From assembly GCA_964344985.1 (NCBI GenBank), contig CAYFPI010000005.1, positions 1 through 64,000 of the forward strand: 64,000 nt of DNA, read 5' to 3'. The position numbers and the translations under genes are program-made. Each line of letters opens with the position of its first letter. The first letter of the stretch is position 1. The notes under the pieces are model-generated. The model saw nothing but the letters and a program-made list of their open reading frames with translations. It was not told the origin of the DNA and made no database searches. The stretch comes from Thioglobus_A sp964344985 (GTDB lineage Bacteria > Pseudomonadota > Gammaproteobacteria > PS1 > Pseudothioglobaceae). Shown one piece after another: positions 17,056-26,762 of this stretch.

Positions 17056-18141
17056 CTATCTAGTTGATACTCGACGCAATAATACCAGTGCAATAATAAG
17101 AACAATAATCATTGGCAAGGATGCACTTAACAAGTGATTAAAATCAAATCTTAACGACAACATTCCACCTATTCTTGACGATAGTTCAAAAAACAAGCTA
17201 ATAACCACACCCATAAAAATTTTTCTACCTAAAGATGAATCACGAAGAGAGCCAAATACAAAAGGTATTGATAAGATAATCATAGCAATTAAAGTAAGTG
17301 GTTTCATCAATCTTGCATATAACTCCACTTCATAAATATCACTTGATAATTGATTTTTTGTTAGAAAAATAATATGCTTAAACAGTGTCAGTGTTGATAA
17401 TTCTTTAGGCTCTTTTCTTAAAGATTGTATTAACTCTTGGTCAAAGTCAACTTGGATTTTATTATCGTTAAGCGTGTCACCATCAAACTTTACAAACTTC
17501 TCATCTGAATTGACTGACAAAATATGAGACTGATTAAATACAATACTCTCACCATCAAACTTTGCAGACTTTCCTTGCAATATTGCATTTAACTTGTTGT
17601 TGTCTTTATTGGCTTTTATTAATGTTATATCGTTAAAAGTCTTTCCATCTATATTTCTATCAACATGAATAAAGTTATCATTATCCTTGATCCAAAAACC
17701 TTGTTGGCTAGATAAAACTATTCTTTGATCTAAAGCAGATGCTCGATACTGCTCGGCATAATTAGATGATATGGGCGCTAGAAACTCACCAATAACAATC
17801 ATAACAAAAGCAAAGAAAATACTAATTTTTAATGTTGTTTTAGTTACATTAATTACTGACACGCCAGAGCTTCGCATAATAACCAGTTCGCTATGAGAGG
17901 CCAGATTTCCCAACCCTAAAATAGCGCCTAATAAAATAATCAATGAAGATAGTGAATAAGTAATAGAAGGAATCAACAGCACAATATAAGTCAATGCATC
18001 ATTTAACATATAACTCGCACGACCAATATCATCCACTTCTTCTAAAAATTTAAAAAATGCAAATATACCCACCAAAATTACCATTACCGATAAAGAATAC
18101 TTAAGTAACGTTTTAGCAAGGTAGCGGTCTAAGATTTTCAT
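17056..18141 (-). CDS. lptG: LPS export ABC transporter permease LptG
   Basis: A 361-residue YjgP/YjgQ family permease of the LPS export machine LptB2FGC. MKILDRYLAKTLLKYSL and LLGAILGLGNLASHSELVIMRSSGVS are the conserved N-terminal coupling segments. Three N-terminal and three C-terminal membrane helices flank the periplasmic beta-jellyroll, which is shorter than average. Sequence style fits LptG (LDRY at the start, ELVIMRSSG) rather than LptF. lptF is not next to it, although the two usually form one operon. Confidence 0.92.
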   Translation of the reverse strand: MKILDRYLAKTLLKYSLSVMVILVGIFAFFKFLEEVDDIGRASYMLNDALTYIVLLIPSITYSLSSLIILLGAILGLGNLASHSELVIMRSSGVSVINVTKTTLKISIFFAFVMIVIGEFLAPISSNYAEQYRASALDQRIVLSSQQGFWIKDNDNFIHVDRNIDGKTFNDITLIKANKDNNKLNAILQGKSAKFDGESIVFNQSHILSVNSDEKFVKFDGDTLNDNKIQVDFDQELIQSLRKEPKELSTLTLFKHIIFLTKNQLSSDIYEVELYARLMKPLTLIAMIILSIPFVFGSLRDSSLGRKIFMGVVISLFFELSSRIGGMLSLRFDFNHLLSASLPMIIVLIIALVLLRRVSTR

Positions 18142-18150
18142 TAAAATACT

Positions 18151-18166
18151 AAACTTGGTAAAGTTT
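18151..18166. promoter_or_regulatory. Inverted repeat in the lptG/guaA divergent spacer
   Basis: AAACTT-GGTA-AAGTTT is a perfect 6-base inverted repeat in the 47-base space between two divergent start codons. It could be an operator or simply AT-rich symmetry; no -10/-35 pair is convincing here. Confidence 0.3.
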
Positions 18167-18188
18167 CTAAATAATTGATGGCACTATT

Positions 18189-19766
18189 ATGACAAATATT
18201 CACAGCGATAAGATTCTAATTCTTGATTTTGGCTCGCAATACACACAACTCATCGCACGCCGCGTTCGTGAAATCGGCATCTATTGTGAATTATTTCCTT
18301 TTGATGTAGATGTAGACTTTATCAAAAATTTCAACCCTAAAGGCATTATTCTTTCTGGTGGACCGGATACCGTCACTACGGATGACTCAGCCAGAGCGCC
18401 ACAAATTGTTTTTGACTTAGGTGTGCCAATTTTAGGTATTTGCTACGGCATGCAAACCATGGCCATGCAGCTCGGTGGCAATGCAACTTCTGCTGACAAA
18501 CACGAATACGGCTTTGCTCAAATCAAGTGCGAAGATGATGTTTGCGCATTGTTTAGGGATTTGCGTGATGACACACACAATAAAGGCAACGCCTTACTCG
18601 ATGTATGGATGAGTCACGGCATTGAGGTTAATCAATTACCTGATGGTTTCAAGCTTATTGCTTCAACAGATAATTGTGCAATTGCCGGTTTTGCCAATGT
18701 CGACAAACATTATTACGGATTACAATTTCATCCAGAGGTTACTCACACCAAACAAGGTAAGCACATTTTAGATCGATTTGTTAGTGGCATTTGCCAATGT
18801 GAAAAAAACTGGACAACCGACAATATCATTACTGACTTAGTACAAAACCTTAAAGAACAAATAGATGATAACAATGTGCTGCTTGGTCTATCAGGCGGTG
18901 TTGACTCTTCTGTTGTCGCTGCTCTACTTCATCAGGCGGTTGGTGATCAACTTACCTGTGTGTTTGTTGACAATGGCCTGTTACGCCTTAATGAGGGCGA
19001 TGAAGTCATGCAAACTTTTGCTGAGAATATGGGCGTTAAAGTCATTCGTGCGAATGCCCAGCAAAAATTCTTTGACGCACTAGCGCAAGAAAATGACCCA
19101 GAGAAAAAGCGCAAGATTATTGGCGGCGCCTTTATTGAAGTTTTCGAAGAAGAGGCTAGAAATCTAGATGATATTAAATTCTTAGCACAAGGCACGATTT
19201 ATCCAGACGTTATTGAATCAGCCGGTGCCAAATCCGGTAAAGCCAAAGTGATTAAATCACATCACAATGTTGGCGGCTTACCAGAAGACTTAAAATTTGA
19301 GTTGGTAGAACCACTCAAAGAATTATTCAAAGACGAAGTACGCACCATTGGTGTCAAGCTTGGCATTCCTTCGCACATGCTTTATCGTCACCCTTTCCCA
19401 GGGCCAGGACTCGGCGTGCGAATCCTTGGCGAGGTGAAAGAAGAATATGCTGATATTTTGCGCTTGGCTGATAATATATTTATGCAAGAGCTCTACAATC
19501 ACGACTTATACGACAAAGTCAATCAAGCTTTCGCTGTGTTCTTGCCGGTTAAGTCCGTTGGTGTAACCGGCGATGAACGCCGTTATGATTACGTAGTTGC
19601 ACTTCGCGCTGTTGAAACCATCGACTTTATGACTGCACGTTGGGCGCAACTGCCTTATGAATTTTTGGATTTTGTTTCAAATCGCATTATGAATGAAATA
19701 CCTAGAATATCGCGTGTGGTTTACGATATTTCAGGTAAGCCACCAGCCACCATCGAATGGGAATAA
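18189..19766 (+). CDS. guaA: GMP synthase (glutamine-hydrolysing)
   Basis: A 525-residue enzyme that converts XMP to GMP. The N-terminal class I amidotransferase domain has Cys85 (LGICYGMQTM) and the His/Glu pair in LQFHPEVTHT. The PP-loop ATP pyrophosphatase domain shows LGLSGGVDSSVVAALL near residue 231. The C-terminal dimerisation domain ends with the canonical KPPATIEWE. Length equals that of E. coli GuaA. guaB is not adjacent. The tadA start lies inside its last codons. Confidence 0.98.
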   Translation: MTNIHSDKILILDFGSQYTQLIARRVREIGIYCELFPFDVDVDFIKNFNPKGIILSGGPDTVTTDDSARAPQIVFDLGVPILGICYGMQTMAMQLGGNATSADKHEYGFAQIKCEDDVCALFRDLRDDTHNKGNALLDVWMSHGIEVNQLPDGFKLIASTDNCAIAGFANVDKHYYGLQFHPEVTHTKQGKHILDRFVSGICQCEKNWTTDNIITDLVQNLKEQIDDNNVLLGLSGGVDSSVVAALLHQAVGDQLTCVFVDNGLLRLNEGDEVMQTFAENMGVKVIRANAQQKFFDALAQENDPEKKRKIIGGAFIEVFEEEARNLDDIKFLAQGTIYPDVIESAGAKSGKAKVIKSHHNVGGLPEDLKFELVEPLKELFKDEVRTIGVKLGIPSHMLYRHPFPGPGLGVRILGEVKEEYADILRLADNIFMQELYNHDLYDKVNQAFAVFLPVKSVGVTGDERRYDYVVALRAVETIDFMTARWAQLPYEFLDFVSNRIMNEIPRISRVVYDISGKPPATIEWE

Positions 19767-20245
19767 CTAAAGAGGAAAGCAAGGCTTTCCTCCAAAATGA
19801 CATAAAGTGGATGAAACTTGCTTTGGAGCAGGCAAGGCTTGCTCAGGCAGTGGATGAAGTGCCAGTTGGTGCGGTATTAGTACAAGATGATCAAGTCATT
19901 GCCAGTGCACATAATCAGCCAATATCCAATAACGATCCCACTGCGCATGCAGAAATTCAATTGTTACGTAAAGCCGGAAAAGTCTTGAATAACTACCGCC
20001 TTCCAAATACAACTCTATATGTAACACTAGAGCCTTGCACCATGTGTTTAGGCGCTATGATTCATGCCCGTATAGATCGAGTTGTATTTGGCGCATACGA
20101 TCAAAAAACAGGGGCTTGTGGCTCTTGCCAAGACCTATCAAACAGCAATTGCTTTAATCATAAAATTAAAATCCAAAGTGGAATTTTGATTGATGAGTGC
20201 AAAACCCTATTACAAGATTTTTTTAAAAAACGTAGAAATAAATAG
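19757..20245 (+). CDS. tadA: tRNA adenosine(34) deaminase TadA
   Basis: A 162-residue zinc deaminase that makes inosine at the wobble position of tRNA-Arg(ACG). HAEIQLLRKAG carries the zinc His and catalytic Glu, and PCTMCLGAM the two zinc Cys. It overlaps guaA by 10 bases; a later ATG at 19811 would still leave the core domain whole. The C-terminus (LLQDFFKKRRNK) is the basic helix that contacts tRNA. Confidence 0.95.
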   Translation: MGITKEESKAFLQNDIKWMKLALEQARLAQAVDEVPVGAVLVQDDQVIASAHNQPISNNDPTAHAEIQLLRKAGKVLNNYRLPNTTLYVTLEPCTMCLGAMIHARIDRVVFGAYDQKTGACGSCQDLSNSNCFNHKIKIQSGILIDECKTLLQDFFKKRRNK

Positions 20246-20291
20246 TTGATAAAGAGCTATACTTTATCCATTGCATTTGTAAGGATAAAGC

Positions 20292-21764
20292 ATGAATAAA
20301 TATTTTTTGATATTTTTATTATTGCCATTGTCAATTTTAGCTGATAACACTTCAACGGGCACTAATGCACTATTAAACAATACTAGTGGCACGAAGAATG
20401 TAGCTATTGGTGACTCTGCCATGAAAAATAATACATCAGGCCTTAATAATACTTCCGTTGGTTATTTTGGCTTGCGTAACAACACCACTGGTAAGCAAAA
20501 TACCGCTATCGGAAGTTATTCACTGCGCTATAACACCACCGGTGATGACAATACCGCGGTTGGATTTGAGTCACTCAAATACAACACCACAGGCGATAAA
20601 AATACAGCAGTGGGCAATTATGCATTACAAGATAACACCACAGGAACGAGCAATACTTCAATTGGTAACTACACTTTATCTGATAACACCACGGGTGACA
20701 AAAATACTGCAGTAGGCAATTACTCAATGCGTTCAAACTCCTCTGGCAATGACAATACCTCGGTTGGTAACTACGCCATGCGTGATAACACTTCCGGATC
20801 AGACAACACTGCACAAGGAAACTATGCACTCAGATATAACACCACTGGATCTAACAACACCGCTCTGGGAAATCAAAGCATGAAAGCAAATACTACCGGC
20901 GGGTTCAACACAGCCATTGGTGATGATGCACAGCTTGCTAACACCACAGGCTCTTATAACGTATCAAACGGCAATGGCACGCTTAATAGTAGTAATGGTG
21001 ATAGTAATACAGCAATTGGTTACCGTGCGGGTTATACCAATGAAACAGGTTCAAACAATGTGTTTATTGGGCACAAGGCTGGCTACAATGAAACAGGATC
21101 TAATAAACTCTACATTTCTAACAGTGACAGTGCATCGCCTCTTATCCATGGTGATTTTTCATCGCAAGAAGTTACTATCAATGGCAATTTAACCATCAAC
21201 ACACTAAAAGACATCTCAGGCAACAATATGATTCGTACGGTGGGCAATGTTGTGCATATTGGCGCCAACTCATTTACTATTGAAGATGCATCAACTTCAA
21301 GTAGCGGTAAAGATGAAATTGCCTCGAGTATTAATGAATTACAAATCGGTACCAGCACCGCGCACAATACAACTATCCAAGGTACGTTTACAGTGCAGAC
21401 ACCAACGAGTGATTATCACGCTGCCACCAAAATTTATGTTGACAGCGCCACTAATATCAATACCATTGACATTTCAACAAATACAAATAATATTAATAGC
21501 AATACTTTAAACATCAACAACAATACCAATGCTATTAGTCAAAACAAAAACGGTATTGCGCAAATTGCCGCAATGTCTAACTTAACTACTGCACCTGCTG
21601 GCAAATCACATATTAGTTTTGCCTTAGGTCGCTTTGAAGATGAACAAGCCGTTGCTTATGGCTATTCGCACCACAGTACAAAACATAATATTATCTTCAA
21701 TTTTCAAGGCTCAAGCTCTGGTAGTACCAATGCGCAATCAGTCGGCATTGGTTATAGTTTTTAA
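20292..21764 (+). CDS. YadA-like trimeric autotransporter adhesin with 17-residue repeats
   Basis: A 490-residue surface protein. It starts with a signal peptide (MNKYFLIFLLLPLSILA, cut near residue 17-18), then eleven tandem 17-residue units of the form N-T-T-G-x-x-N-T-A-x-G-x-x-x-L-x-x (residues 30-216), which resemble YadA/Hep_Hag head repeats forming a left-handed beta roll. A degenerate unit and a neck region (NETGSNNVFIGHKAG, GSNKLYISNS) follow, then an Asn/Ile-rich coiled-coil stalk around 390-425. The last 65 residues match the YadA anchor (IAAMSN, SFALGRF, GVGIGYSF-like end with terminal Phe), which forms the trimeric outer-membrane beta barrel. The likely role is adhesion or autoagglutination. 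Confidence 0.88.
   Translation: MNKYFLIFLLLPLSILADNTSTGTNALLNNTSGTKNVAIGDSAMKNNTSGLNNTSVGYFGLRNNTTGKQNTAIGSYSLRYNTTGDDNTAVGFESLKYNTTGDKNTAVGNYALQDNTTGTSNTSIGNYTLSDNTTGDKNTAVGNYSMRSNSSGNDNTSVGNYAMRDNTSGSDNTAQGNYALRYNTTGSNNTALGNQSMKANTTGGFNTAIGDDAQLANTTGSYNVSNGNGTLNSSNGDSNTAIGYRAGYTNETGSNNVFIGHKAGYNETGSNKLYISNSDSASPLIHGDFSSQEVTINGNLTINTLKDISGNNMIRTVGNVVHIGANSFTIEDASTSSSGKDEIASSINELQIGTSTAHNTTIQGTFTVQTPTSDYHAATKIYVDSATNINTIDISTNTNNINSNTLNINNNTNAISQNKNGIAQIAAMSNLTTAPAGKSHISFALGRFEDEQAVAYGYSHHSTKHNIIFNFQGSSSGSTNAQSVGIGYSF
20379..20939 (+). repeat. Eleven tandem 51-bp coding repeats
   Basis: Eleven units of exactly 51 bases inside the adhesin gene, with AACACCAC(T/A/C)GG-type cores and diverged spacers. 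The strict length and the lack of any frame slip show selection for the 17-residue structural unit. Confidence 0.9.
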
Positions 21765-21827
21765 ACTTATAACACTTAATAAAAGATTTGATTAAAATAG
21801 TTCAAAATTAAATTAAAAAACAATTAA

Positions 21828-22820
<993 letters not shown>

Positions 22821-22983
22821 AATTTAAGAAATTTTTTAAATGGTGATATTTTCACCCTTTAAAATGCTAAAAACCATTTAAAAACAATGATTTATGGCGT
22901 TTTTATAGGGTTTTTTATGCAAAATAATCCCGTTAATAAAAAATTTCGGAAATTCTTTAAACGGGTTGTTTTTAGAAATTTAG

Positions 22984-23064
22984 CGAGTATTTTTAGTATA
23001 TTTCTAGGCAAATTTATTTTCTATCGCTGGGAGCATACAAATAGTATGCGACCAAGTAGAAAAT
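22984..23064 (+). repeat. Structured intergenic repeat, copy A
   Basis: Lies between the convergent wzz-like and fabG genes. The first 34 bases (22984-23017) match copy B at 41869-41901 with only small indels. They are followed by a long imperfect hairpin: ATTTTCTA (23016-23023) pairs with TAGAAAAT (23057-23064), TGG with CCA, and GCATAC (23033-23038) with GTATGC (23044-23049) around an AAATA loop. The 61-codon frame running through it is not convincing as a gene. The rest of the 277-base spacer is AT-rich, with only a weak GGTGA-TATTT-TCACC hairpin near 22842. Confidence 0.7.
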
Positions 23065-23097
23065 GGATTTAACAACGAAATATACAAAAAGACGAAG

Positions 23098-23844
23098 CTA
23101 AACGGTGTACATACCGCCATTGACGTGGATGGTCTGGGCAGTAACGTATGATCCACTATCACCCGCCAAAAACAACACCGATCCTGCAATCTCATCAGCT
23201 GTGCCTAAACGCCCCATTGGGATTTGCGAAGCAAGCGCTTCTTTTTGCTCTTCCGGTAGTGCGTCTGTCATGTCTGTTTTGATAAAACCAGGTGCGACTG
23301 CATTAACAGTAATACCACGAGGACCAACCTCACGTGCTAACGACTTAGTAAAGCCCATAATGCCAGCCTTAGCAGCAGCGTAGTTAGTTTGCCCAGCGTT
23401 ACCCATTGCGCCCACAACCGAGGCAATAGAGATAATACGGCCTGCTTTTTTCTTCATCATTCCACGCAGTACCGCTTTTGACATTTTGTAAACCGACGCA
23501 AGGTTGGTATTCATAATTGCGTCCCACTCATCTTCTTTCATGCGCATTAGAAGATTGTCACGAGTAATGCCGGCATTATTAATTAAGATATCAACAGCAC
23601 CATAAGTGTCAGTAATGTTTTTCATCACCTCGGAGATTTGATCATTATCTGTCACATTAAGCGCCATACCTGTGCCAATAACACCATTATCTTTTAAAGT
23701 ACTGCTAATAGCATCTGCACCACCTGCGCTGGTTGCTGTACCAATAACTGTTGCGCCCGCACCGCCCAAAGCTAATGCAATGGCTTGACCAATGCCGCGA
23801 GATGCACCTGTAACTAAAACAATTTTTCCTGATAAATCTGACAT
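23098..23844 (-). CDS. fabG: 3-oxoacyl-[acyl-carrier-protein] reductase
   Basis: A 248-residue short-chain dehydrogenase of fatty acid elongation. It has TGASRGIGQA for NADPH, NNAG at about 91-94, catalytic Ser in SVVGAMGNAGQ, and the YAAAKAG motif (Tyr/Lys). The C-terminal GGMYTV is typical of FabG. It overlaps the end of fabD by 1 base. The usual downstream acpP and fabF are not present; a convergent surface-protein island follows instead. Confidence 0.96.
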   Translation of the reverse strand: MSDLSGKIVLVTGASRGIGQAIALALGGAGATVIGTATSAGGADAISSTLKDNGVIGTGMALNVTDNDQISEVMKNITDTYGAVDILINNAGITRDNLLMRMKEDEWDAIMNTNLASVYKMSKAVLRGMMKKKAGRIISIASVVGAMGNAGQTNYAAAKAGIMGFTKSLAREVGPRGITVNAVAPGFIKTDMTDALPEEQKEALASQIPMGRLGTADEIAGSVLFLAGDSGSYVTAQTIHVNGGMYTV

Positions 23845-24773
23845 TATTTAATCTCCTCCAAAGTGGCTGCAACACTGGCTGAATCCAGTACAGCATTTGC
23901 AGTTAATGATTTTTCGATTCTTCTTGTTAACCCGGCCAACACTTTGCCTGGACCAGATTCAATTAGTTTTTCCGCGCCCATTGTGTGCATAACTTGAACA
24001 GTGCCTGTCCAGAGTACTGGCTTATGCAGTTGAGCGACTAATTTAGTACGCATGTTATTTTCATCGCTTGCCTTAGCAGCATCAAAATTATGCAATACAT
24101 CAACATTACCCATAGAAAAATTTGTTGCATCAACTGTATTTTTAAACTCAGCCGCTGCCTCATCCATCAACGAACAATGTGATGGAACACTAACTGGCAA
24201 CACCACAGCACGCTTCGCACCTGCTGCCTTCATAGTCTCACATGTGGCATCTACTGCCTCTTTATTGCCAGCAATAACTACTTGACCTGGAGAGTTAAAA
24301 TTAACTGCTTCAACAACACCTTTACCTGTGTACTCACCACAAATCTTAACCACTGTTTCATCATCAAGTCCTAAAATAGCAGCCATCGCACCCACACCAG
24401 CAGGAACCGCTGATTGCATTAGCTGTGCACGAGTGCGAACCAATTTAATACCATCAGAAAAATCAAGCGCGCCTGAAGCTACTAATGCTGTGTACTCACC
24501 CAAAGAGTGGCCAGCCATACAAACTGGTGATAGATCAGCTTCACTTGTTAGTGCACGATAGGTAGCAACACCCGCTGCTAGCATTGCCGGCTGGGTGTTT
24601 TGAGTTTGATTAAGACCTTCTTGATCTTCTTGAGTGAGCGCCCAAAGATTAAATCCTAAAGCATCACTAGCTTCAGAAAATGTATCTTTAACAATAGGAA
24701 AATTATCAGCTAAGTCTGATAGCATGCCAAGCGATTGAGAGCCTTGACCAGGGAATATAATTGCGTATTTCAT
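23844..24773 (-). CDS. fabD: Malonyl-CoA:ACP transacylase
   Basis: A 309-residue transacylase that loads malonate on ACP. It has FPGQGSQSLGM at the N-terminus, the nucleophile Ser in GHSLGEYTALVASG (about residue 90) and the catalytic His in PVSVPSHCSLM (about 200). Length is normal. It is first of the two-gene fabD-fabG unit and follows the rpmA terminator; fabH is not upstream. Confidence 0.96.
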   Translation of the reverse strand: MKYAIIFPGQGSQSLGMLSDLADNFPIVKDTFSEASDALGFNLWALTQEDQEGLNQTQNTQPAMLAAGVATYRALTSEADLSPVCMAGHSLGEYTALVASGALDFSDGIKLVRTRAQLMQSAVPAGVGAMAAILGLDDETVVKICGEYTGKGVVEAVNFNSPGQVVIAGNKEAVDATCETMKAAGAKRAVVLPVSVPSHCSLMDEAAAEFKNTVDATNFSMGNVDVLHNFDAAKASDENNMRTKLVAQLHKPVLWTGTVQVMHTMGAEKLIESGPGKVLAGLTRRIEKSLTANAVLDSASVAATLEEIK

Positions 24774-24812
24774 AGAATTTTTAATAAATGAAATAGCTTT
24801 ATTTTAATTAAT

Positions 24813-24839
24813 AAAAAAGCGCCTGGAAGGCGCTTTTTT
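24813..24839 (-). terminator. Rho-independent terminator after rpmA
   Basis: AAAAAAGCGCC-TGGAA-GGCGCTTTTTT is a perfect 11-base stem with U-tract, located 21 bases after the rpmA stop and before the fabD start. It separates ribosomal protein and fatty acid units. Confidence 0.9.
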
Positions 24840-24859
24840 AAATAATACTTACGTGGGGT

Positions 24860-25117
24860 TTATGCAGTTTCGATTGAAACGTATTGACGCATAAATTTAC
24901 CTTTTTTAGCAAAAACTACTTTACCGTCAGCTGTTGCAAACAATGTGTCGTCTTTACCTTTACGAACGTTTGTTCCTGGGTGGAATTTAGTACCTCTTTG
25001 ACGAACCAAAATATTACCAGCCAATACTGCTTGACCGCCAAATCTCTTAACGCCTAATCTTTTTGATACGGAATCTCTACCGTTATTAGTACTACCGCCT
25101 GCCTTTTTATGTGCCAT
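24860..25117 (-). CDS. rpmA: 50S ribosomal protein L27
   Basis: An 85-residue ribosomal protein with MAHKKAGGSTNNGRDS at the N-terminus (the tail reaching the peptidyl transferase centre) and QRGTKFHPGTNV in the core. It follows rplU by 10 bases, the universal gene order. The usual downstream obg gene is absent here. Confidence 0.98.
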   Translation of the reverse strand: MAHKKAGGSTNNGRDSVSKRLGVKRFGGQAVLAGNILVRQRGTKFHPGTNVRKGKDDTLFATADGKVVFAKKGKFMRQYVSIETA

Positions 25118-25127
25118 GGGTTATCTC

Positions 25128-25439
25128 CTATGCCTTAATTTTTGTAATTTCGATCTCAGTAAATAATTGTCTGTGACCTTGTTGTTTCATTGAATGCTTA
25201 CGACGACGGAACTTAAGAATATGCACCTTTTTGCCTTTGCCTTGTGAAACCACTTTTGCCTCAACGGTTGCTTTTGCTACTGTTGGTGCACCAATTTGAA
25301 CGTTATCACCATCTGCAACCATAAGCACTTCTTTAAAAGTAACTTTTTTGCCTGGCTCAACTTCTAACTTCTCAACCTTTAAAGTTGTGCCTTCGGCTAC
25401 TTTAAACTGCTGACCACCTGTTTTAATAACTGCGTACAT
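25128..25439 (-). CDS. rplU: 50S ribosomal protein L21
   Basis: A 103-residue protein with MYAVIKTGGQQFKVAEG at its start and KKVHILKFRRRKHSMKQQGHR in the conserved rRNA-binding region. The ATG at 25439 is chosen because the family begins with MYAV; the longer frame is leader sequence overlapping the promoter. Confidence 0.98.
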   Translation of the reverse strand: MYAVIKTGGQQFKVAEGTTLKVEKLEVEPGKKVTFKEVLMVADGDNVQIGAPTVAKATVEAKVVSQGKGKKVHILKFRRRKHSMKQQGHRQLFTEIEITKIKA

Positions 25440-25475
25440 AATAAAACCTAAAATGTGTATTCGTAAAAAGAGGCA

Positions 25476-25504
25476 ATTATACCCAAACGCTAAGTTTAAT
25501 GAAA
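25476..25504 (-). promoter_or_regulatory. Promoter of rplU-rpmA
   Basis: Minus-strand TATAAT (25481-25476) is preceded after 17 bases by TTTCAT (25504-25499). Transcription would start about 30 bases before the rplU ATG. Confidence 0.55.
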
Positions 25505-25523
25505 GCAAGTTTTGCGTATAATT

Positions 25524-25533
25524 NNNNNNNNNN
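25524..25533. other. Assembly gap (10 N) upstream of ppiB
   Basis: Ten N in the rplU/ppiB divergent spacer, just after a TATAAT at 25517-25522 that may be the -10 box of ppiB. No coding frame is affected. Confidence 0.9.
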
Positions 25534-25565
25534 ATTACTATTTTTTATTATCATGGATCAAGAAT

Positions 25566-26051
25566 ATGATTATTTTAGAAACTAACATGGGCAATATTAG
25601 TATTAACGTTGATGCTGAGAACGCACCAATTACAGCCAAAAATTTTATTGATTACGTTAATGATGGTTTTTTTGATGGCACAATTTTTCATCGTGTTATC
25701 AAAAGTTTTATGATTCAAGGCGGTGGCTTCACTGAAGATATGATGCAAAAGCCAACCAAAGCTGAAATTGAAAACGAAGCTAAAAACGGCTTAAAAAATG
25801 CTAAATACTCAATTGCTATGGCTAGAACAATGGATCCGCATTCAGCTAGCTCTCAGTTTTTTATCAATACCTCTGATAATTCATTCTTAGACTACCCAGG
25901 TCAAGATGGCTGGGGGTACTGTGTATTTGGTGAAGTGACTGATGGTTTTGATACGGTTGATAAAATCAACGAAGTATCAACAGGCAACAAGGCAGGTCAT
26001 GCTGATGTGCCAAATGATTCAGTTGTTATCACTAAGGCGTATACTGCATAA
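25566..26051 (+). CDS. ppiB: Peptidyl-prolyl cis-trans isomerase, cyclophilin type
   Basis: A 161-residue cytoplasmic cyclophilin without signal peptide. FHRVIKSFMIQGG holds the catalytic Arg and Phe-x-x-Met region, and SASSQFFINTSDN and WGYCVFGEVTDG complete the active site. The ATG at 25566 (MIILETNMGNI) is chosen over the frame that runs through the N gap. The next gene begins on the base after its stop codon. Confidence 0.95.
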   Translation: MIILETNMGNISINVDAENAPITAKNFIDYVNDGFFDGTIFHRVIKSFMIQGGGFTEDMMQKPTKAEIENEAKNGLKNAKYSIAMARTMDPHSASSQFFINTSDNSFLDYPGQDGWGYCVFGEVTDGFDTVDKINEVSTGNKAGHADVPNDSVVITKAYTA

Positions 26052-26762
26052 ATGCCTACTTCGCTAATCATAGCGGATCTCCACCTTGTATCAAACGAGG
26101 TGGAAAAAACTCAGCTTTTTGTTAAATTTTGCCAACAAGAAGCGACAAAAGTAGATCAACTATTCATCTTGGGAGATTTGTTCAATACTTGGCTTGGTGA
26201 TGACTTATCACTACCTAACTATCCACTGGTTATTTCCACGTTAAAAGAATTAAGCCAATCGGTTAATATTTTTGTCATGGCGGGTAATCGTGATTTTTTA
26301 ATGAGTAAAAACTTCGAACAAGCATCAGGCGCCAAGATTATTAATTCGCCTTTTTTGCTAGAGGATAACAAGCAGAAACTTGTACTGACCCATGGTGATG
26401 AATTGTGTACAGATGATGAATCTTATCAACAATTAAAAAGCATCTTACAACACCCAATTACTAAATTTATATTCTTACGTTTGCCAAAAAAATGGCGACT
26501 TAAACTTGGTGGTCAGCTTCGTAAAAAAAGCACAGAAGCGCAACAGTATAAATCACGAAAAATTATGGATGTTAATAATGAATCAGTACAACAATTAATG
26601 CAAAAATACCCAAACTCTGATTTAATTCATGGACATACTCACCGACTTGATACTCACAAAAATGAGGATTTTGTTCGCTACGTGTTGGGCGATTGGTCAG
26701 CTACTCAAGGAAACGCCATTAAGATTGATAAAGGTGAATTAAACCGTTTTGAAATTAGCTGA
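26052..26762 (+). CDS. lpxH: UDP-2,3-diacylglucosamine diphosphatase LpxH
   Basis: A 236-residue calcineurin-like phosphoesterase acting at the fourth step of lipid A synthesis (UDP-diacylglucosamine to lipid X). The metal-site motifs appear in order: IADLHL (D-x-H), ILGDLFNTWLGDD (GD), AGNRDF (GNxD), THGDELC, and HGHTHRLD. Placement after ppiB is also seen in other gammaproteobacteria. Its 3' end overlaps the convergent ribonuclease gene by 24 bases. Confidence 0.95.
   Translation: MPTSLIIADLHLVSNEVEKTQLFVKFCQQEATKVDQLFILGDLFNTWLGDDLSLPNYPLVISTLKELSQSVNIFVMAGNRDFLMSKNFEQASGAKIINSPFLLEDNKQKLVLTHGDELCTDDESYQQLKSILQHPITKFIFLRLPKKWRLKLGGQLRKKSTEAQQYKSRKIMDVNNESVQQLMQKYPNSDLIHGHTHRLDTHKNEDFVRYVLGDWSATQGNAIKIDKGELNRFEIS

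Noticed and set aside
20575..20829. Antisense and shifted frames inside the adhesin repeats
   Set aside because: They are by-products of the tandem repeat, with low-complexity translations and no start signals.
20379..20939. Regular 51-bp repeats as a CRISPR array
   Set aside because: The repeats are coding, in frame and without unique spacers; they form the head of a YadA-like adhesin.
22887..23072. 61-codon frame between wzz-like and fabG genes
   Set aside because: It runs through the structured repeat (copy A), has no ribosome site, an unlikely composition and no recognisable family; symmetry of the DNA explains the open frame.
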